A DNA stretch of 64,000 nt, taken from Anastatus disparis (taxonomy: Eukaryota; Arthropoda; Insecta; Hymenoptera; Eupelmidae). The notes under the pieces were generated by a model, which did not search any database, was not told the DNA's origin, and worked only from the letters and a program-made list of their open reading frames with translations. The translations under genes were made by a program, and so were the position numbers. Of this stretch, positions 32,361 through 44,100 are shown one piece after another (position 1 is the stretch's first letter; each line of letters begins with the position of its first letter). The stretch covers positions 6,252,001-6,316,000 of the forward strand of contig JAFFSR010000347.1 in NCBI GenBank assembly GCA_017163975.1, in the 5' to 3' direction.

Positions 32361-33947
32361 AACTCATAATATCTCATTTTAAAGTTCTTTCTTTTAGCTT
32401 TAAAATGAGACATTATACGTCTAAAAATATTGATTTAGTGAGCCACAACAATTATTTGCGTTAAAGGTGTCTGTATTAGGTTCAATTCTTTTAACTTAAA
32501 CACACCTTATTTTGAAAAACTATTTGCACCAATATTTATAATTTATCACCTCAGATTTAAAAAAACATCGAAATCGGTCCATTATTTACGAAGATATGGT
32601 TAATTTTTACGAATTTTATTGGAACGGGGTACTTTGTTAACTTTTCTCAGGAGCAAAGATAAGCATTCCCACCAAGACTCCGACTTTGACGTTATTATTT
32701 GTATATTATTATTATTTTAGTTTTAATAATAAAGAGTCGCATTTTTAAAAATCTAATCATAGATTTTTAGAATATAAGTCTTCAACTAAAAAATGACGCT
32801 TGATTCTTTTTTTAATTGTTATAAACAAAGTGGCTGTGATTTAAAAAAAAAATCTTATCTCGGCTCCTATTGACCTTAGAAAGTTCTTTTTTTTTAATTT
32901 TCGTTTTGAACACAGCTATAAGAATATTCAAATAAAAAATTCGTAAAAGTTATAAATAAAGCCCCAGCTTCATTTATTTATAAAAAAACACCTTTTTTTA
33001 AAGCATTATAGAAAATATTGCGATTCAATTTACTCATTTACTCTCAACAAAATATGAAAATTTGAGCCTTTATGAAGAGTTTAAGCCCTTATGCAACTCA
33101 ATATGTTCAGCCAAAAAAAAATTATAGCAATAAACATTATGCGTGTTGGGATAAATAATAGAAAAAATCTCAGCAACAAATTAACCAATTTGCTGTTACA
33201 ACCTCTCTTTCTGTTCGTATTTATGAAGGCTTTCTTTTAAGAGTTCAAAAATATTAAAAAAATTATTTTTGCAATAAATAATTGATATCCAAGAAATGTC
33301 CATTTTTGATGGTTTTTTGGCTTTTTTGCAATAACTAATTGATGAATATATTTGCGGAAGTACTCAAATTGTAGGTTTTTTTATTCTCTAATACTTTTAT
33401 TAATTACTTTTTTTGCTAAAATGCATAAGTTGCTTCAGAGAATTAAAAAAGCTGTTTTGGCCAACTTTGCAGCCTCGTGGAGCATTTTCTACCGTTTTTT
33501 TTTGTTACATTTTATATAGGGTATGTTCTTTCATCGCTCTTAACAACTTTATATAGGTTTTATTAAGCCCCTAATTAATGTCTAAAAAAGCCTTTTTTTT
33601 GCTATATTGATTGGGCTATTAACACTCCTTTAATAATTTAGATAAAGAATTTTCAATTGATTTCAGAGATTTTTTCCAAATTAATTCTTTAAACGTGGCC
33701 AATCAAATCATGCTCTAAATATTTTCAATTCTGTAATTCAGCATCTTTTAAATTATGTATAATAAAATTAATAAAAAATTTTTATAATTTATTTAATATT
33801 ATATTTTTGGAAAAATTGCGCAATTAGTTGCGCAAAAAGTTGCGTCACTTTTGGCTCGATAAAGCGACACGAAGAGTGATATAAAAAGTGACGCGAAAAG
33901 TGACGCAAAATATTGCATCATAAATTCCGCGATCATTTTCAGGAGGG

Positions 33948-34523
33948 CAGGAATTACTGATATTCCGGTTAAAACATGTGGTTTAATTACTTTTCCTATT
34001 AATAATTCGTATACAAAACGTAGTATCTGAAAAATTTTCAATACCTTATGATGGTATTTTAGGTATAGATGTATTGAGAAAAAATAAGTTGAGATTAGAC
34101 AAGGGATATTTAGAAATAAATAGTAAAAAATTCTTTATTCAAACAGATTATAAAAACGATAAAAATTCATCGATAAATTTATGTACAGAAAACATCGAAA
34201 TTAATGACACAGCAGTTAATAACGCTTTCAATTATATCATGCTAATGCGAGACAATAATCACATATTTTCGATTACACAGTTTCTACAGAATAAGAATGA
34301 AAATATTGAAAATTTTATGAAAGAAATCAACTGTGTTTTAGAAAAAGATGAATGTAAAAATAATAAAAATATAGAATATGAACAATTTCTATTAAAACTT
34401 GAAGAAAACACAAATTTTAACATTAATAATAAAGACAAACAATTTCTTACATATTTTATGGAAAAAGATATTTTAACAAATTTTATATTAGATATAATCA
34501 TGAAGAAGAATTTCATAAATTAG
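33948..34523 (+). pseudogene. Ty3-like protease C-terminal half and linker
   Basis: Resumes the element interrupted at 3930. About 33950-34020 reads ITDIPVKTCGLITF. After a frameshift near 34025, IPYDGILGIDVLRKNKLRLD (about 34043-34100) is the conserved C-terminal protease motif followed by the start of pol. The next 130 residues are Asn/Lys-rich linker of unknown function. The frame ends with TAG at 34521-34523. Confidence 0.7.
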
Positions 34524-34534
34524 AAGAAAACTTA

Positions 34535-35053
34535 ATGCATAAAAATATAAATTATATATGTGAAGAAAAAATAGATCGTAGAGAGGAATTATTAAGTAAT
34601 ATAAGTTTAAATCATTTAAGTGAAGAAAAAGAACAAAATATAAAAAATTTAATTTTAGAATATAATGACATATTTTGGTTAGAAGGAGAAAATATTGCAA
34701 AATGCAATTTAGAACAACATGAGATAAATTTAACAGATAACAGACCAGTATATGTTAAAAAATTTCCATTGCCACATAAATCAAGAGAAATCGCTATTAC
34801 AGAAACTCAAAAATTAATTGATAATAATTTAGTAAGGCTGTCTAAAAGCGCATATAACGCTCCAGCATTTGTAGTTAAGAAGAAACCAGGTCCTGATGGA
34901 AAAGAAAAATGGCAATTAGTTATAGATTATAGAAAATTAAATGAGAAAACTATACCAGATCCTTATTTAATACCATCTATAACTGAAATTTTTGATGATT
35001 TAGGTGGAAATAAATATTTTACTACTGTAGACATGGTTTCAGCTTTTCACTGA
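34535..35053 (+). pseudogene. Ty3-like reverse transcriptase, N-terminal part
   Basis: Starts after the stop at 34523 and covers the pre-RT linker (ending HEINLTDNRPVYVKKFPLP, about 34715) and the RT fingers and first palm block: AYNAPAFVVKKKPGPDGKEK, then WQLVIDYRKLNEKT and YFTTVDMVSAFH, where the first catalytic Asp lies. The frame stops at TGA 35051-35053, exactly where the similarity ends. The YxDD block, RNase H and integrase are absent from the window, so the element is truncated or interrupted at 35053. In living elements the enzyme copies element RNA inside virus-like particles. Confidence 0.85.
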
Positions 35054-37434
35054 GGGGCGATTCAACCTATGCTACATATGTATGTATCACGCGTACTTAT
35101 AATTAATATAATTAAATAACATATATCCACTTTTATTTAGTTCTGGTGCAAGCCAGGACTTAATACTCTCTTGGCTAGACGCATGCCTTTTTATACCATT
35201 TGATACACTTTCGATGATGTTCGATTTAGGAAATAGAAAGTTCCATAACTTTAATTTTATTTCTTTCTTAAAATAAAGATATTTGTAAAATGAACATTTA
35301 ATTAAAATAAATATATTAGTAAAAGAAACATTCTATTTCCTTTACATTCCATCAGTCTATTTTTTATAGTTTATTTTATTATTTATATTAATTAAAAAGA
35401 AACTAATCTTTTATATTTTAATTTATATCTATTTTAGCCCCTAAGAATAAACATCAAAAATTGAATTTTACGCCCTAAGTGTGAAAAAAACTGTGTGTAA
35501 AGAAAACTCTGACTCGACTCAATAAAATTTTTCTATAAATTATAATTAATAAAAATCGGACTGAATGCGTGAATTTAATATTAAGATTAACAATGGTGGC
35601 GAAACCGACGCTAAATATGACGAGCAAAACGGCGACGCGCACTGACTCTAAATTTTCACTTGATAAAGACGTAAGATGGAGGACTCACCTTGATAATAAT
35701 AAGTATTGCTCTCCAAATACAAAAATATCTCCAACAAGAAATCTCCTCTGCTCTCTCAACAATAATAAAAAAATCTCTCTTATTTTTTAGGTAAAATGAC
35801 AGAGTAGTATCTCTTCTCAATTGAAACAAATCCTAATAAAATGGAGTATAAACTCAAAAAGAACTCAACATGTATATCCAACAACAGGAAAATCAGCCAA
35901 GTGAAGCTATCCAGATCCAATAAAGAAGTGTGTCGACGGAGTGTCTTTTCTCGAGCTCCTTCTTCTTTATCCCTTCTTTAATCAATTACTTCACAAATAG
36001 ATTAATGGTTGATTGATTATTAATCCTTTCCGTAATTGTTGTCAGTTACAAAGGATGTTGACTTATAACCAATCAACACCTTTCCTTTTGGCGGCTTCTT
36101 TGATAAATAGCGCCCTCTATTTCTCTTGGAAGTCATTTAAATTCATATTTAGAATGCTTCATGTATTTGGTTTTGATTATTCTTCATGCAAACTTCATCA
36201 CTATCTCTCTTTAGCGCTCGATTCTTCTATCTTCCATCATTCTCGCTCTCGATTCTACATATATCCATATATAATACTCATGCTGCTGTCTATTTCTACA
36301 TCGTCCCATATAGAATATTCCTGCAGCTCTCGATTTCTACATAGTTCCATATATAATAACGTACATATAAGCCTGATGCATAAGCTATAGCTGGCTCCCT
36401 TTTTTCTCTGATCCTTTACTCTCCCTACTCGTGACTCGATTTCTTTTCTCTTTCTTTACACGGTTGCCTCCTTCTATCGATCGGGAATTTCCGACGCACC
36501 TCGATCACTTTCATCCTTACCGACGCTTCCTCTTTACTCTCGAGCTCGTGTTTCTAATGTTTCGCGTCGTTTCCCGGTTTTACTTGTCATCGCGTACCGC
36601 GAGTGTATTGTGTTGTATGTACCTATACATCGGGTGCGTGTGTGAGTGTAAGTGTATTACCTGACAGTGCCACGGCGTGCACGTCGTCATCAAGAACATA
36701 AGATGGCGACGCACAAAAGCACTGTTACAGGTTATGTTTACACTGTTTCATTATGTTCAATGTTTACATTAAGCTTAACTCCTAGTGCACCATGGGAAAC
36801 CGATATTGAGTGTGGCTTTTCCTTCACCACATGTTTCAATTTGAGGTTAGGTTGCCCTTTAGGTCTGTCTCTTTCCATCTGTAAGTCGTCTGCTCTTAAT
36901 AACTCGCGTGTTCCTCAAAACAAACAACAAAAATAAAAATGATTAATTTGTTAAATAAATTAATTAATGATCGGTTTCGTGAGTGCATCTCGGCTCGTCT
37001 TTCTTTCTTATTCTCTCGAATAGATTTGTTATTGAGATGCAATAAATGCATCACAATATATACAATCATTTTAAAAACTTATATCTTATATATTTTGTTA
37101 TTAACAATCAAATATTGATAATGCTTTTTATTAAAAGAAATATAACATTCTTTTTCTATAATCATTTTATTATATCTATGTATATATATATATATTGAGT
37201 TATCTTCTTTTTTGGCCTCGGTTGGTAATTATAATACCATACTTATAACGTAATTTCAATTTATTATTTCAGAAAATCATTCTATATTTTAAATAATGTT
37301 AAAATATTTATTAAATTAATAATTTTTATAAAAAATTTATATGAGCCGTTACAACCTTAACGGTATGTCAAAGGTGCTGGACACAATTTTTGCTTTTATT
37401 ATTTTATTGATATCTTTTTAAAATCGTAATTTAA
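35054..37434. other. Unassigned region, partly less AT-rich
   Basis: The sequence changes character after the truncated RT. About 36430-36930 is richer in G+C and pyrimidine runs and could be an LTR, a host promoter or exon. Small open frames occur, but none resembles a known protein. No matching LTR, SINE boxes or long inverted repeat was found. A short TA run lies at 37177-37195. Confidence 0.4.
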
Positions 37435-37815
37435 AAAATTGCAATGACTTGTCCGCACTAAAACTACGTTACTACAATAATTTTTGTTAGAATAAAAAAT
37501 CATTTTGACTTGTTATTTTTATAAGCTTGGAACGGAAATTAGATATTATGCTCGATAAACCTAACCTCAAAACTTTATGTCGAAAAATCGTTTATAACTT
37601 TTTATTTATAGTGTTTTCATAAATTCTATAAGTTGTCCGCACTCAAGTTTAATCATACAAATTTTCTTATTGTAATGAAAGAACTCGATCTAACGAACCG
37701 TTTATTCGTGAACTAAGAATTATAATATTTTTGAATTATTTTAGAAGTTAGCGAGCTCCATCATGCCCTTAAAGACGTATAGTTTGAGACCTATTACATC
37801 AAATTTCATTGATAA
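37435..37815 (+). repeat. Dispersed repeat, copy B
   Basis: Same orientation as copy A at 13690-14065, with many substitutions and small indels. The minus-strand codons at its right end match the VIGLK tail of the small acidic frame next to the Helitron. It may mark another degraded copy of that element. Confidence 0.7.
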
Positions 37816-38074
37816 TTTATTTAGATAATTGCAAAAATATAGTCCAATTTTGTTAAATATTTAATATTTTTTATTTAATGGAAAAAGGAACTATATGCTT
37901 GTAACTTAAGTAAAAAAATACATATCATCACCCTCAAGTTCTCATAATTTCTTCAACGAAAAATATTAATTAGTTTATGAGATATTCAATTTGTTTATTA
38001 AAAAGAGGCAAAATGTACGTAAAAATTTTACCCTGCAAGAGTCATTTTAGAATGGAATTGCAAGATAATTAGGT

Positions 38075-38293
38075 TCTTTAAGGCGACTTCGGATTTTAGG
38101 TTAGGTTTTATTTTTGAGTTTACAAATTACTCTTTCGATATGTAAAATTTTTCAGATTTTTTAATTTTGCACCATTCTACGGATTATAATAAATGGTGGA
38201 AAATTAAAAAATCCAAAAAATTTTAGAAACTGAAAGAGTAATTTGTAAACTACAAAATGAAATCCAACCGAACTTCCGTAGTCGTCTAAGGAG
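38075..38293. mobile_element. Small MITE (about 220 bp)
   Basis: Inverted arms of about 95 bp (CTTTAAGGCGACTTCGGA on the left; ATCCAACCGAACTTCCG on the right) share ACAAATTACTCTTTC and its complement. Target duplication unresolved. Confidence 0.65.
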
Positions 38294-39709
38294 GTTTATA
38301 CATACCGTTAGTAGTATAGGACCTACGACGATGACGTCATCCTCCCTATCGTGGGTCCCGTGATTTTTTTGGGTCATAAAAAAGTCGTTAAATAGACTAC
38401 ATGTGTATATATATATAACGGGAGGTAGATATATAGATAAATAATTAAATTTATTACTGTACATTATATTGTACAAAATCAATACTGTATAATAAACAAC
38501 AAAATAAAAATAAGAAATAGTAAAAATAAAAAGCATACATCCGAAATTAAAAATATAAAAGTATAAAACAGAAAAACAAAATATAATATAGGATAACAAA
38601 AGGTACAAACTTGGCAAGTCCATCCCAGCTACACCAACGGTGGATGTCCATTCTCAAGGGAAAGAAAATATGAAAATGAGGATGATTTAAAGTGTAAAAA
38701 TGAGTATGAGGCTCTCACAAGAAAGGACCCCAGGTCTACCCCACCGATTTTCTTCATTTTTGGATATGTTGTAGTACATCGAAAAATATTTGACACGTGT
38801 TTTTTCGTTCGTGCTAATTCAGCGATTTTAGGGGTGAAAACCACCCCAGAAGTTCAGCCCCGAAAATGGTTTTTCCTACATTTCTCGGAAACTATTTCGA
38901 ATTTCTCGGTGAAACAAAGTAAATGTTATTTGTTATTCAAAAACAAGTATTTGTGTATTATTTTCACCGATAAGGGTTGCATCTGCTTGTTTTTATACGA
39001 GAAAAATTATATTTTTTGACACTTTCTTCTATACAAAAATTCTAAATTTTGTCGAATCTGAAAAAAAACATCGCATTATGTACAAAATTTCGAAATAATA
39101 TAAACATAATTGAAAATTTTTCCAAAATATCCCTCAAAAGGGGTGAACTACCCTCAATAGGGCTATTTTAATAACTTAATATTCCAGATAAATATCGTCG
39201 AGTAAATCAACGTATTATATTCATGTGTATAATTAAAACTTATGTAATCCAGAATTTTTCAGAAAAACCCTGCTTAGGGGGTAAAACACCCCCAAAATTA
39301 AAATCCCTATAATATATTTTTTAATTTCTCAGAATCCGCTTCGAGTTTCTAAATAAAACAAAATGGATAATAATTTTTTTTTAATCGCAAGCAAAAATAC
39401 AGTCTTTTGTCAGCTTTTTGGAATGAAAATTCTAACTTTCGTTATATCAGAGAAAAATCATTGCATTATAAACAAAATAAAGTTGAACAAATTATAAAGT
39501 TATGAAATACTTTCAAAATATTTGAAGTAGGTAAATCTCAATTTTGTTCTTATGTATATTAATTACTTAAAATTAATAAATTTAATGAATTCTAAGTTTA
39601 TTAATTTCGAAAAAGTAGTTTCTTTTTTATCTCATTTTTATTGAAATATTAGTTACACTTTTTATATTTACTCTTCATATTTTGTACAATAATGATAGTC
39701 TTCAAAAAA

Positions 39710-40175
39710 GAGCCGTGGTGGCTCAGAGGCTAGAGCATCCGACTCTCACGCAGAGGGCCGGGGTTCGAATCCCGGTGAGGTCGGGATTTTTCTCCATTTT
39801 TTAATTTAAATATTGAAAGTGGAGGATGTCCCGAGCTCACTGGCACCGCGGTGGACCACCCCCGAGAGACTTTTTTCGGTTTCAACAAAAGCCGACGAAA
39901 GTCACTCGAGGGCCGGTAAGGCAGAACGCGACTGTTCAACTATTATGGTTGAACCGGACCGTTCTGCCGGGTAGGTGTTGAGCTCCCGATGCGCTAAAAA
40001 GGATGGGTTGAGCGATGCTCCTCGCCTAAGTAGGCCTGCACGATTGAGCACCACTTACCGAGTTAGGAAAAATGAGGTATGGTTTCGAAAGCGAAAACAC
40101 CGGAACACAAAGCTGGTCGAGGTGTCACTTACTAGGCCAAATAGGCTGTAGGTGGTTAAACCCCAAAGATAGATA
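39710..40175 (+). mobile_element. tRNA-derived SINE with 16-bp target duplication
   Basis: Begins with a tRNA-like head: A box TGGCTCAGAGGC (about 39718) and a perfect B box GGTTCGAATCC (about 39762), bound by RNA polymerase III factors. The acceptor stem does not pair, so it is not a tRNA gene. A unique body of about 380 bp follows and ends in an AGATAGATA tail. The duplication GATAGTCTTCAAAAAA flanks it at 39694-39709 and 40176-40191. It landed in the last codons of the transposase. Needs LINE enzymes for movement; which LINE is unknown, although LINE 3 shares a GATA-type tail. Confidence 0.9.
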
Positions 40176-40702
40176 GATAGTCTTCAAAAAAATGCTTTAG
40201 GCATAAATTTTTTTTGCACCATGAACATCTGATTATTCCTACATTTGAACAGCCCTCGACTTCAAATTTCACGTCAGATTTGTCTCTGAATCCAAATTCA
40301 ACCGGATTAATAAAATTTTCTGGTTTTTCTTCTACATATCCACTTTTGTACCAAGAGTACTTGAATAAATTTTTATACCTTGGCGAAGATAATTGATTAT
40401 GTACTAGTGATTGGAGTTTTATTATGTTATTTCTTAAATGTAGATTTAAATCTTCATCCATCAGAATGACACTGTCCGAGAAATGTCGAACGTAATTTTT
40501 CAAATTCTGAATCCATGAACGTCTAATGGCTGAATTTTACTAGTAGTGCCTTTGAGAATTACCTTTACGATAAGTTCCTTATTAGCAGGTTTTACTTCTT
40601 GAATTACTTCAGGATAATGTCCACTCCATGAGTCAAGTAAAAGAACACTAGTCAAACCGACATTCGGAAAATATACTTCTTTGAGCCATGTTTTAAAATG
40701 AT

Positions 40703-40777
40703 CTGCAATAAAATTAATTTTAAAATTGGTGGTATATTATGAAATTTAACTCTAGGAATGCATATTATAAATCTTAC
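40703..40777 (-). other. Probable 75-bp intron in the transposase
   Basis: On the minus strand GTAAGAT opens at 40777 and TTATTGCAG closes at 40703. Protein similarity stops at KLTSG and resumes at HFKTWLKEVYFPN in the next exon, consistent with splicing. Confidence 0.65.
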
Positions 40778-41308
40778 CTGAAGTTAATTTTCCAGATTTA
40801 GATGCCATAACATAAACATTGTTCGGTCGAAAAAGATCTTTCTGTACGACAGGTCCAAATTCTCCGGTTTTTTCCTTTAATACCATAAAAAGTGGCGACA
40901 TAAGCTGACCATCTCCAGAAATAAACGGTTGAATGGTGTAACTGTGAGTTTTTGAGGAGAATGATTGAACGAGGCATTGAACTTGCTTTTCTCCTTCCAC
41001 TGCTAAGGTTCTTCCAGAATGGATCTCCAACTGAAATCCACTTTGATCAGTATTAAAAATATTAGCTGTACCTTTCTCCCTTATGATATTTTAAATTTCA
41101 TGAACGAAAGCATTGGCTTGACTTACTAAATAATCAGCCCCCTCTAAAGTTTTTTTTGTAACAAATTTGTTAATTTTTCTACCCACTATTCTATGAGCTT
41201 TTTTAAAATTATTCAACCAATGTTTTGATGCTTTAAAACATGTATCTTCAGAACCAATCCGTTTTTATGCTTGTAGTACCCATCTTTGTAAATCATTATC
41301 GTGTACTA

Positions 41309-41764
41309 TCCCTACTGCAAAATCTCACGTGAGATCTCATGCCAAAATCTCATGTAACTTAAAAACGTGTAAAAATGTCAAAGTAATATAAACTTTTACT
41401 TTTACAGTCATTTGTATGCATTGTAGAGCATATTTCTTCTTAATAAAATATTTAAATGCAATATCATAATTGAATTTCAAGGAAAATTTTTTAAAAAATT
41501 CGGAAATTTAGAAAAATTTCCGAATTAAAAAAAAAATTAAGAAAAAATTCGGCATAAAAATTTTCAATGCAAAATTTTTCTCGAAATTCAATTATAATAT
41601 TGCATTTAAATATTTTATTGAGAAGAAATATGCTCTACGATGCATACAAATGACTGTAAAAGTAAAAGTTTATATTATTTTGACATTTTTACATGTCTTA
41701 AAGTTACATGAGATTTTCGCATGAGATCTCACGTGAGATCTCACGTGAGATTTTGCAGAAGGGA
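41309..41764. mobile_element. 456-bp MITE with CACGTGAGATCTCA-rich ends
   Basis: Ends TCCCTACTGCAAAATCTC and TCCCTTCTGCAAAATCTC, with TA at 41307-41308 and 41765-41766. Palindromic throughout. The right end holds one more GTGAGATCTCAC unit than the left. It interrupts the transposase frame. Confidence 0.85.
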
Positions 41765-42550
41765 TATGACCAGCTTCAATAGCATTTTTGAAATTCTGTA
41801 AAACAAAATCACAAATTCTTCCTATTTTCTCTCTGTAAGTGCCTCCTTTATTTAGCGTTTTAGCCTAACGTTTTAATTGGGTTATGGATGAAACTTTACG
41901 AAATCTATTTTGCACTGTCTTTAGAGCAAGATTTTTATTTTTTCCGCTTCTCCAGAATTCAACCGCTCTGCTTTTATAATCATGAGACAATCCTTCTTCG
42001 TCTTCAGTACACTGTCCAAGATCGTCATAGTAAGCCCAATCTTTATCGTCATCTTCTACAATTTCCATGTTAACATCTTTATAAGGTTCTTCAAAATCCA
42101 AGGTGTTATCGCATCTAACAATACTTCTTCAATAACATTCTTTAAAATAATTTCCTCTTCATTTATAGGGGTATTTTCTAAATTCATTGACTAGAAAGCT
42201 ATCAATAGCAGATTTATTACATTCATAGGGTTGACGTATATCTTGTTTATAAGTTACTTACAAACCGTGTTGATGTTGTAATTCGGATTAATTCCTGTTG
42301 ATTTCTGTTATATTATTTACACGATAAAATAATTTATAACTCTGATTCATAACTTCTGAAAGATACACAAATATCTATTCTGCTTCTTCAAAGTGAAAGC
42401 TTTGTAATAATGAAAAATATAATTACTAAATAAACATGTTGATAATATGTTTTATGACATCTTGAGTTGATGTATCCTGTTTGTAGAAAGTTTAATATTA
42501 TGAATATATCAATAGCGCATTAGAGTCAGCATAAAACTCCGTTTAATTTA

Positions 42551-42569
42551 AACACACGCACACACACAG

Positions 42570-42613
<44 letters not shown>

Positions 42614-42635
42614 ACATACACACACACACACACAG
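42551..42635 (+). repeat. CA microsatellite
   Basis: Imperfect run of CA units with CG, GA and TA interruptions. Confidence 0.95.
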
Positions 42636-42689
42636 AGTGTATTGTGAGATGTTGAATTAAAACTTAAAATGTGATAAAATATAGTATCT

Positions 42690-44100
42690 CCCAGACAGAA
42701 ATAAATTCAGTAAGTAATTTTTAATTATAGTATACAACTTTTTATAATTTTTAAAAACAGTATATAACTGTTTAAAACGTAAGATTTGAGACTATATAAT
42801 AACAGCTTATGAAAGTTATCAATTTTTTTTATTATTATCAGATAAAAAAGTGTTAACTTTTATTAATTTTTTTCTGATATGAACTTTATGTTATTAAATA
42901 TTTTTGTAATAAGCAAAAAAAAATACAAAAAGTATATAACTATTTATAATAGCTTTAAACTTTTTCAAGTCACAGAACCTGACTATAACCTGTTTATGGC
43001 AGTTATAAACTTTTTTAAACATTTATCATAAAAGACGATTTCCACCTGTGATCCAAAAAAATGTATAAAAGTATCTAACATTTATAACTTTTTGAATTTA
43101 TTTTACAACATTTTTAATAGTTTTAATTCTGCCTTTTGTAACCAGCTATTTATATCAGTTATAAACTTTTTAAATCTTCTATATTAGTAGATGATTTAGA
43201 ATAATAATTACTACAAAATATGAAATATAATGTTATATTCTTATAAATAATACATCACGGACTATATTATTCAAATAAATGTATTTAGATAAAGAATTAA
43301 ACTCTGAATGATTTTACAAATTCAAAACTAATTTCATAGAATAATTACTTAAATTTGAAGAAGCGCTGTCAATGAATTTAAAAAAAAATGTAATGTAATA
43401 TATTTTAAAAAAATGTTGTTGATACTATTACAAAGATTCTTATTTGAGAAAACAAAAATGACTCCAGATACATTTTTCTATTTAATAAATTATAGAAAAA
43501 TTGAACATACCTTAACTTATAATAATATTATTATTCGTTAAATTATTAAACTACTTAAACAATTTTCAAATGTTCCAACTAGCACTGTGTTATGTTGCAA
43601 AAAAAGATATTGGCTCTAACTGATTCTGAACTGAACGTAAGTTTTAAATGCAACTGTTTGAAAGAAACGAAAGTAAGATAATTGATAAAAATAATCTGCG
43701 TTTTTTGGAGAGGGAAAAAGGTCAACCGAAAATACTTTGTTTACGTTTCTTATTTCATGAATAACCCAGACAGAAATTATCTTCTATAATAAAAGATTAA
43801 AAAAGTTTATAACTGGTAAAAACAGATTATAAACGTCGGAATTGAAAATATTAAAAAAGTTTTAAGCTGTTATACATAGCTGTAAATAATTATAAATAAA
43901 TATATACCATTTTACAGTTCTTTGCTTATAATAAAAATATTTTATGACATAAAGTTCATATAAGAAAAAAAAGTTTATAACTGATAACAAGTTTTATTAA
44001 CAGATTGCTTTTATGATTATACACCGCATCCAAAAAAAAGTAAATAAAAGTTAATAACTGTTATAACCTTTGCTAAATTTATTTTTGCTTGGGAACAACC
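42690..44100. repeat. AT-rich zone with CCCAGACAGAAAT-ended MITE-like units
   Basis: CCCAGACAGAAAT occurs at about 42692 and 43767. An inverted counterpart TTTATTTTTGCTTGGG ends near 44096, so 43767-44096 may be a MITE of about 330 bp and 42692 the start of a related copy. Many dispersed GTTTATAACTG-like words lie between. No coding capacity. Confidence 0.45.

Larger units (their letters stand above)
4027..33947. mobile_element. 29.9-kb foldback-bounded block inside the Ty3-like element
   Basis: Both ends share the terminal sequence CCCTCCTGAAAATGATCGCG in inverted orientation. The similarity continues inward for at least 1.1 kb on the left (4027 to about 5165) and about 2.7 kb on the right (about 31230-33947, lengthened by later insertions). 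The flanks are two consecutive parts of one retrotransposon protease, so the block was inserted into that element. Arms diverge visibly, which suggests an old insertion. No target duplication is clear: the left flank is ATTTGTCA and the right flank CAGGAATT. The interior is filled by a Helitron, LINE 1 and many MITEs, so the original element was probably much shorter. I see no transposase that can be tied to these ends. Confidence 0.7.
31230..33947 (-). repeat. Right arm of the 29.9-kb foldback
   Basis: Inverted complement of about 4027-5165. It is longer because of a MITE pair (31379-32360) and a segment at about 32926-33491 absent from the left arm. The outer end carries the same TCACTTTT-type subterminal repeats (about 33840-33905). 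Confidence 0.75.
40156..42187 (-). pseudogene. DDE transposase of the 6.2-kb transposon
   Basis: The minus-strand start at 42187 (MNLENTPINEEE) gives an acidic N terminus, then an HTH-like region (AVEFWRSGKNKNLALKTVQN) typical of pogo-type DNA binding. After the MITE at 41309-41764 the frame resumes with a CENP-B-like second DNA-binding part. The catalytic core shows NTDQSGF (first Asp, about 41050), LLLDSWSGH (second Asp, about 40635) and QPLDVHGF (third Asp, about 40530), with 36 residues between the last two. The C terminus has CSWCKKNLCLKHFF, a possible zinc site, cut by the SINE. Breaks include a frameshift near 42100 and stops near 41875, 41265, 41090 and 40500. The family cuts and pastes the element in the nucleus. 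Confidence 0.8.

Noticed and set aside
4027..33947. A Maverick/Polinton giant element
   Set aside because: Long inverted ends fit, but no protein-primed DNA polymerase, capsid, packaging ATPase or Polinton integrase is visible; the coding content is a Helitron and a LINE.
36431..36936. A host gene exon or promoter
   Set aside because: Composition changes here, but no splice pattern or similarity that I can defend; left as unassigned.
39715..39785. A tRNA gene
   Set aside because: A and B boxes are present but the acceptor stem does not pair, and the sequence continues into a SINE body with tail and target duplication.
39730..39939. Minus-strand 69-codon frame with RDSNPGPLRESRML
   Set aside because: It is the antisense reading of the SINE head; this word is a familiar artefact in gene predictions.
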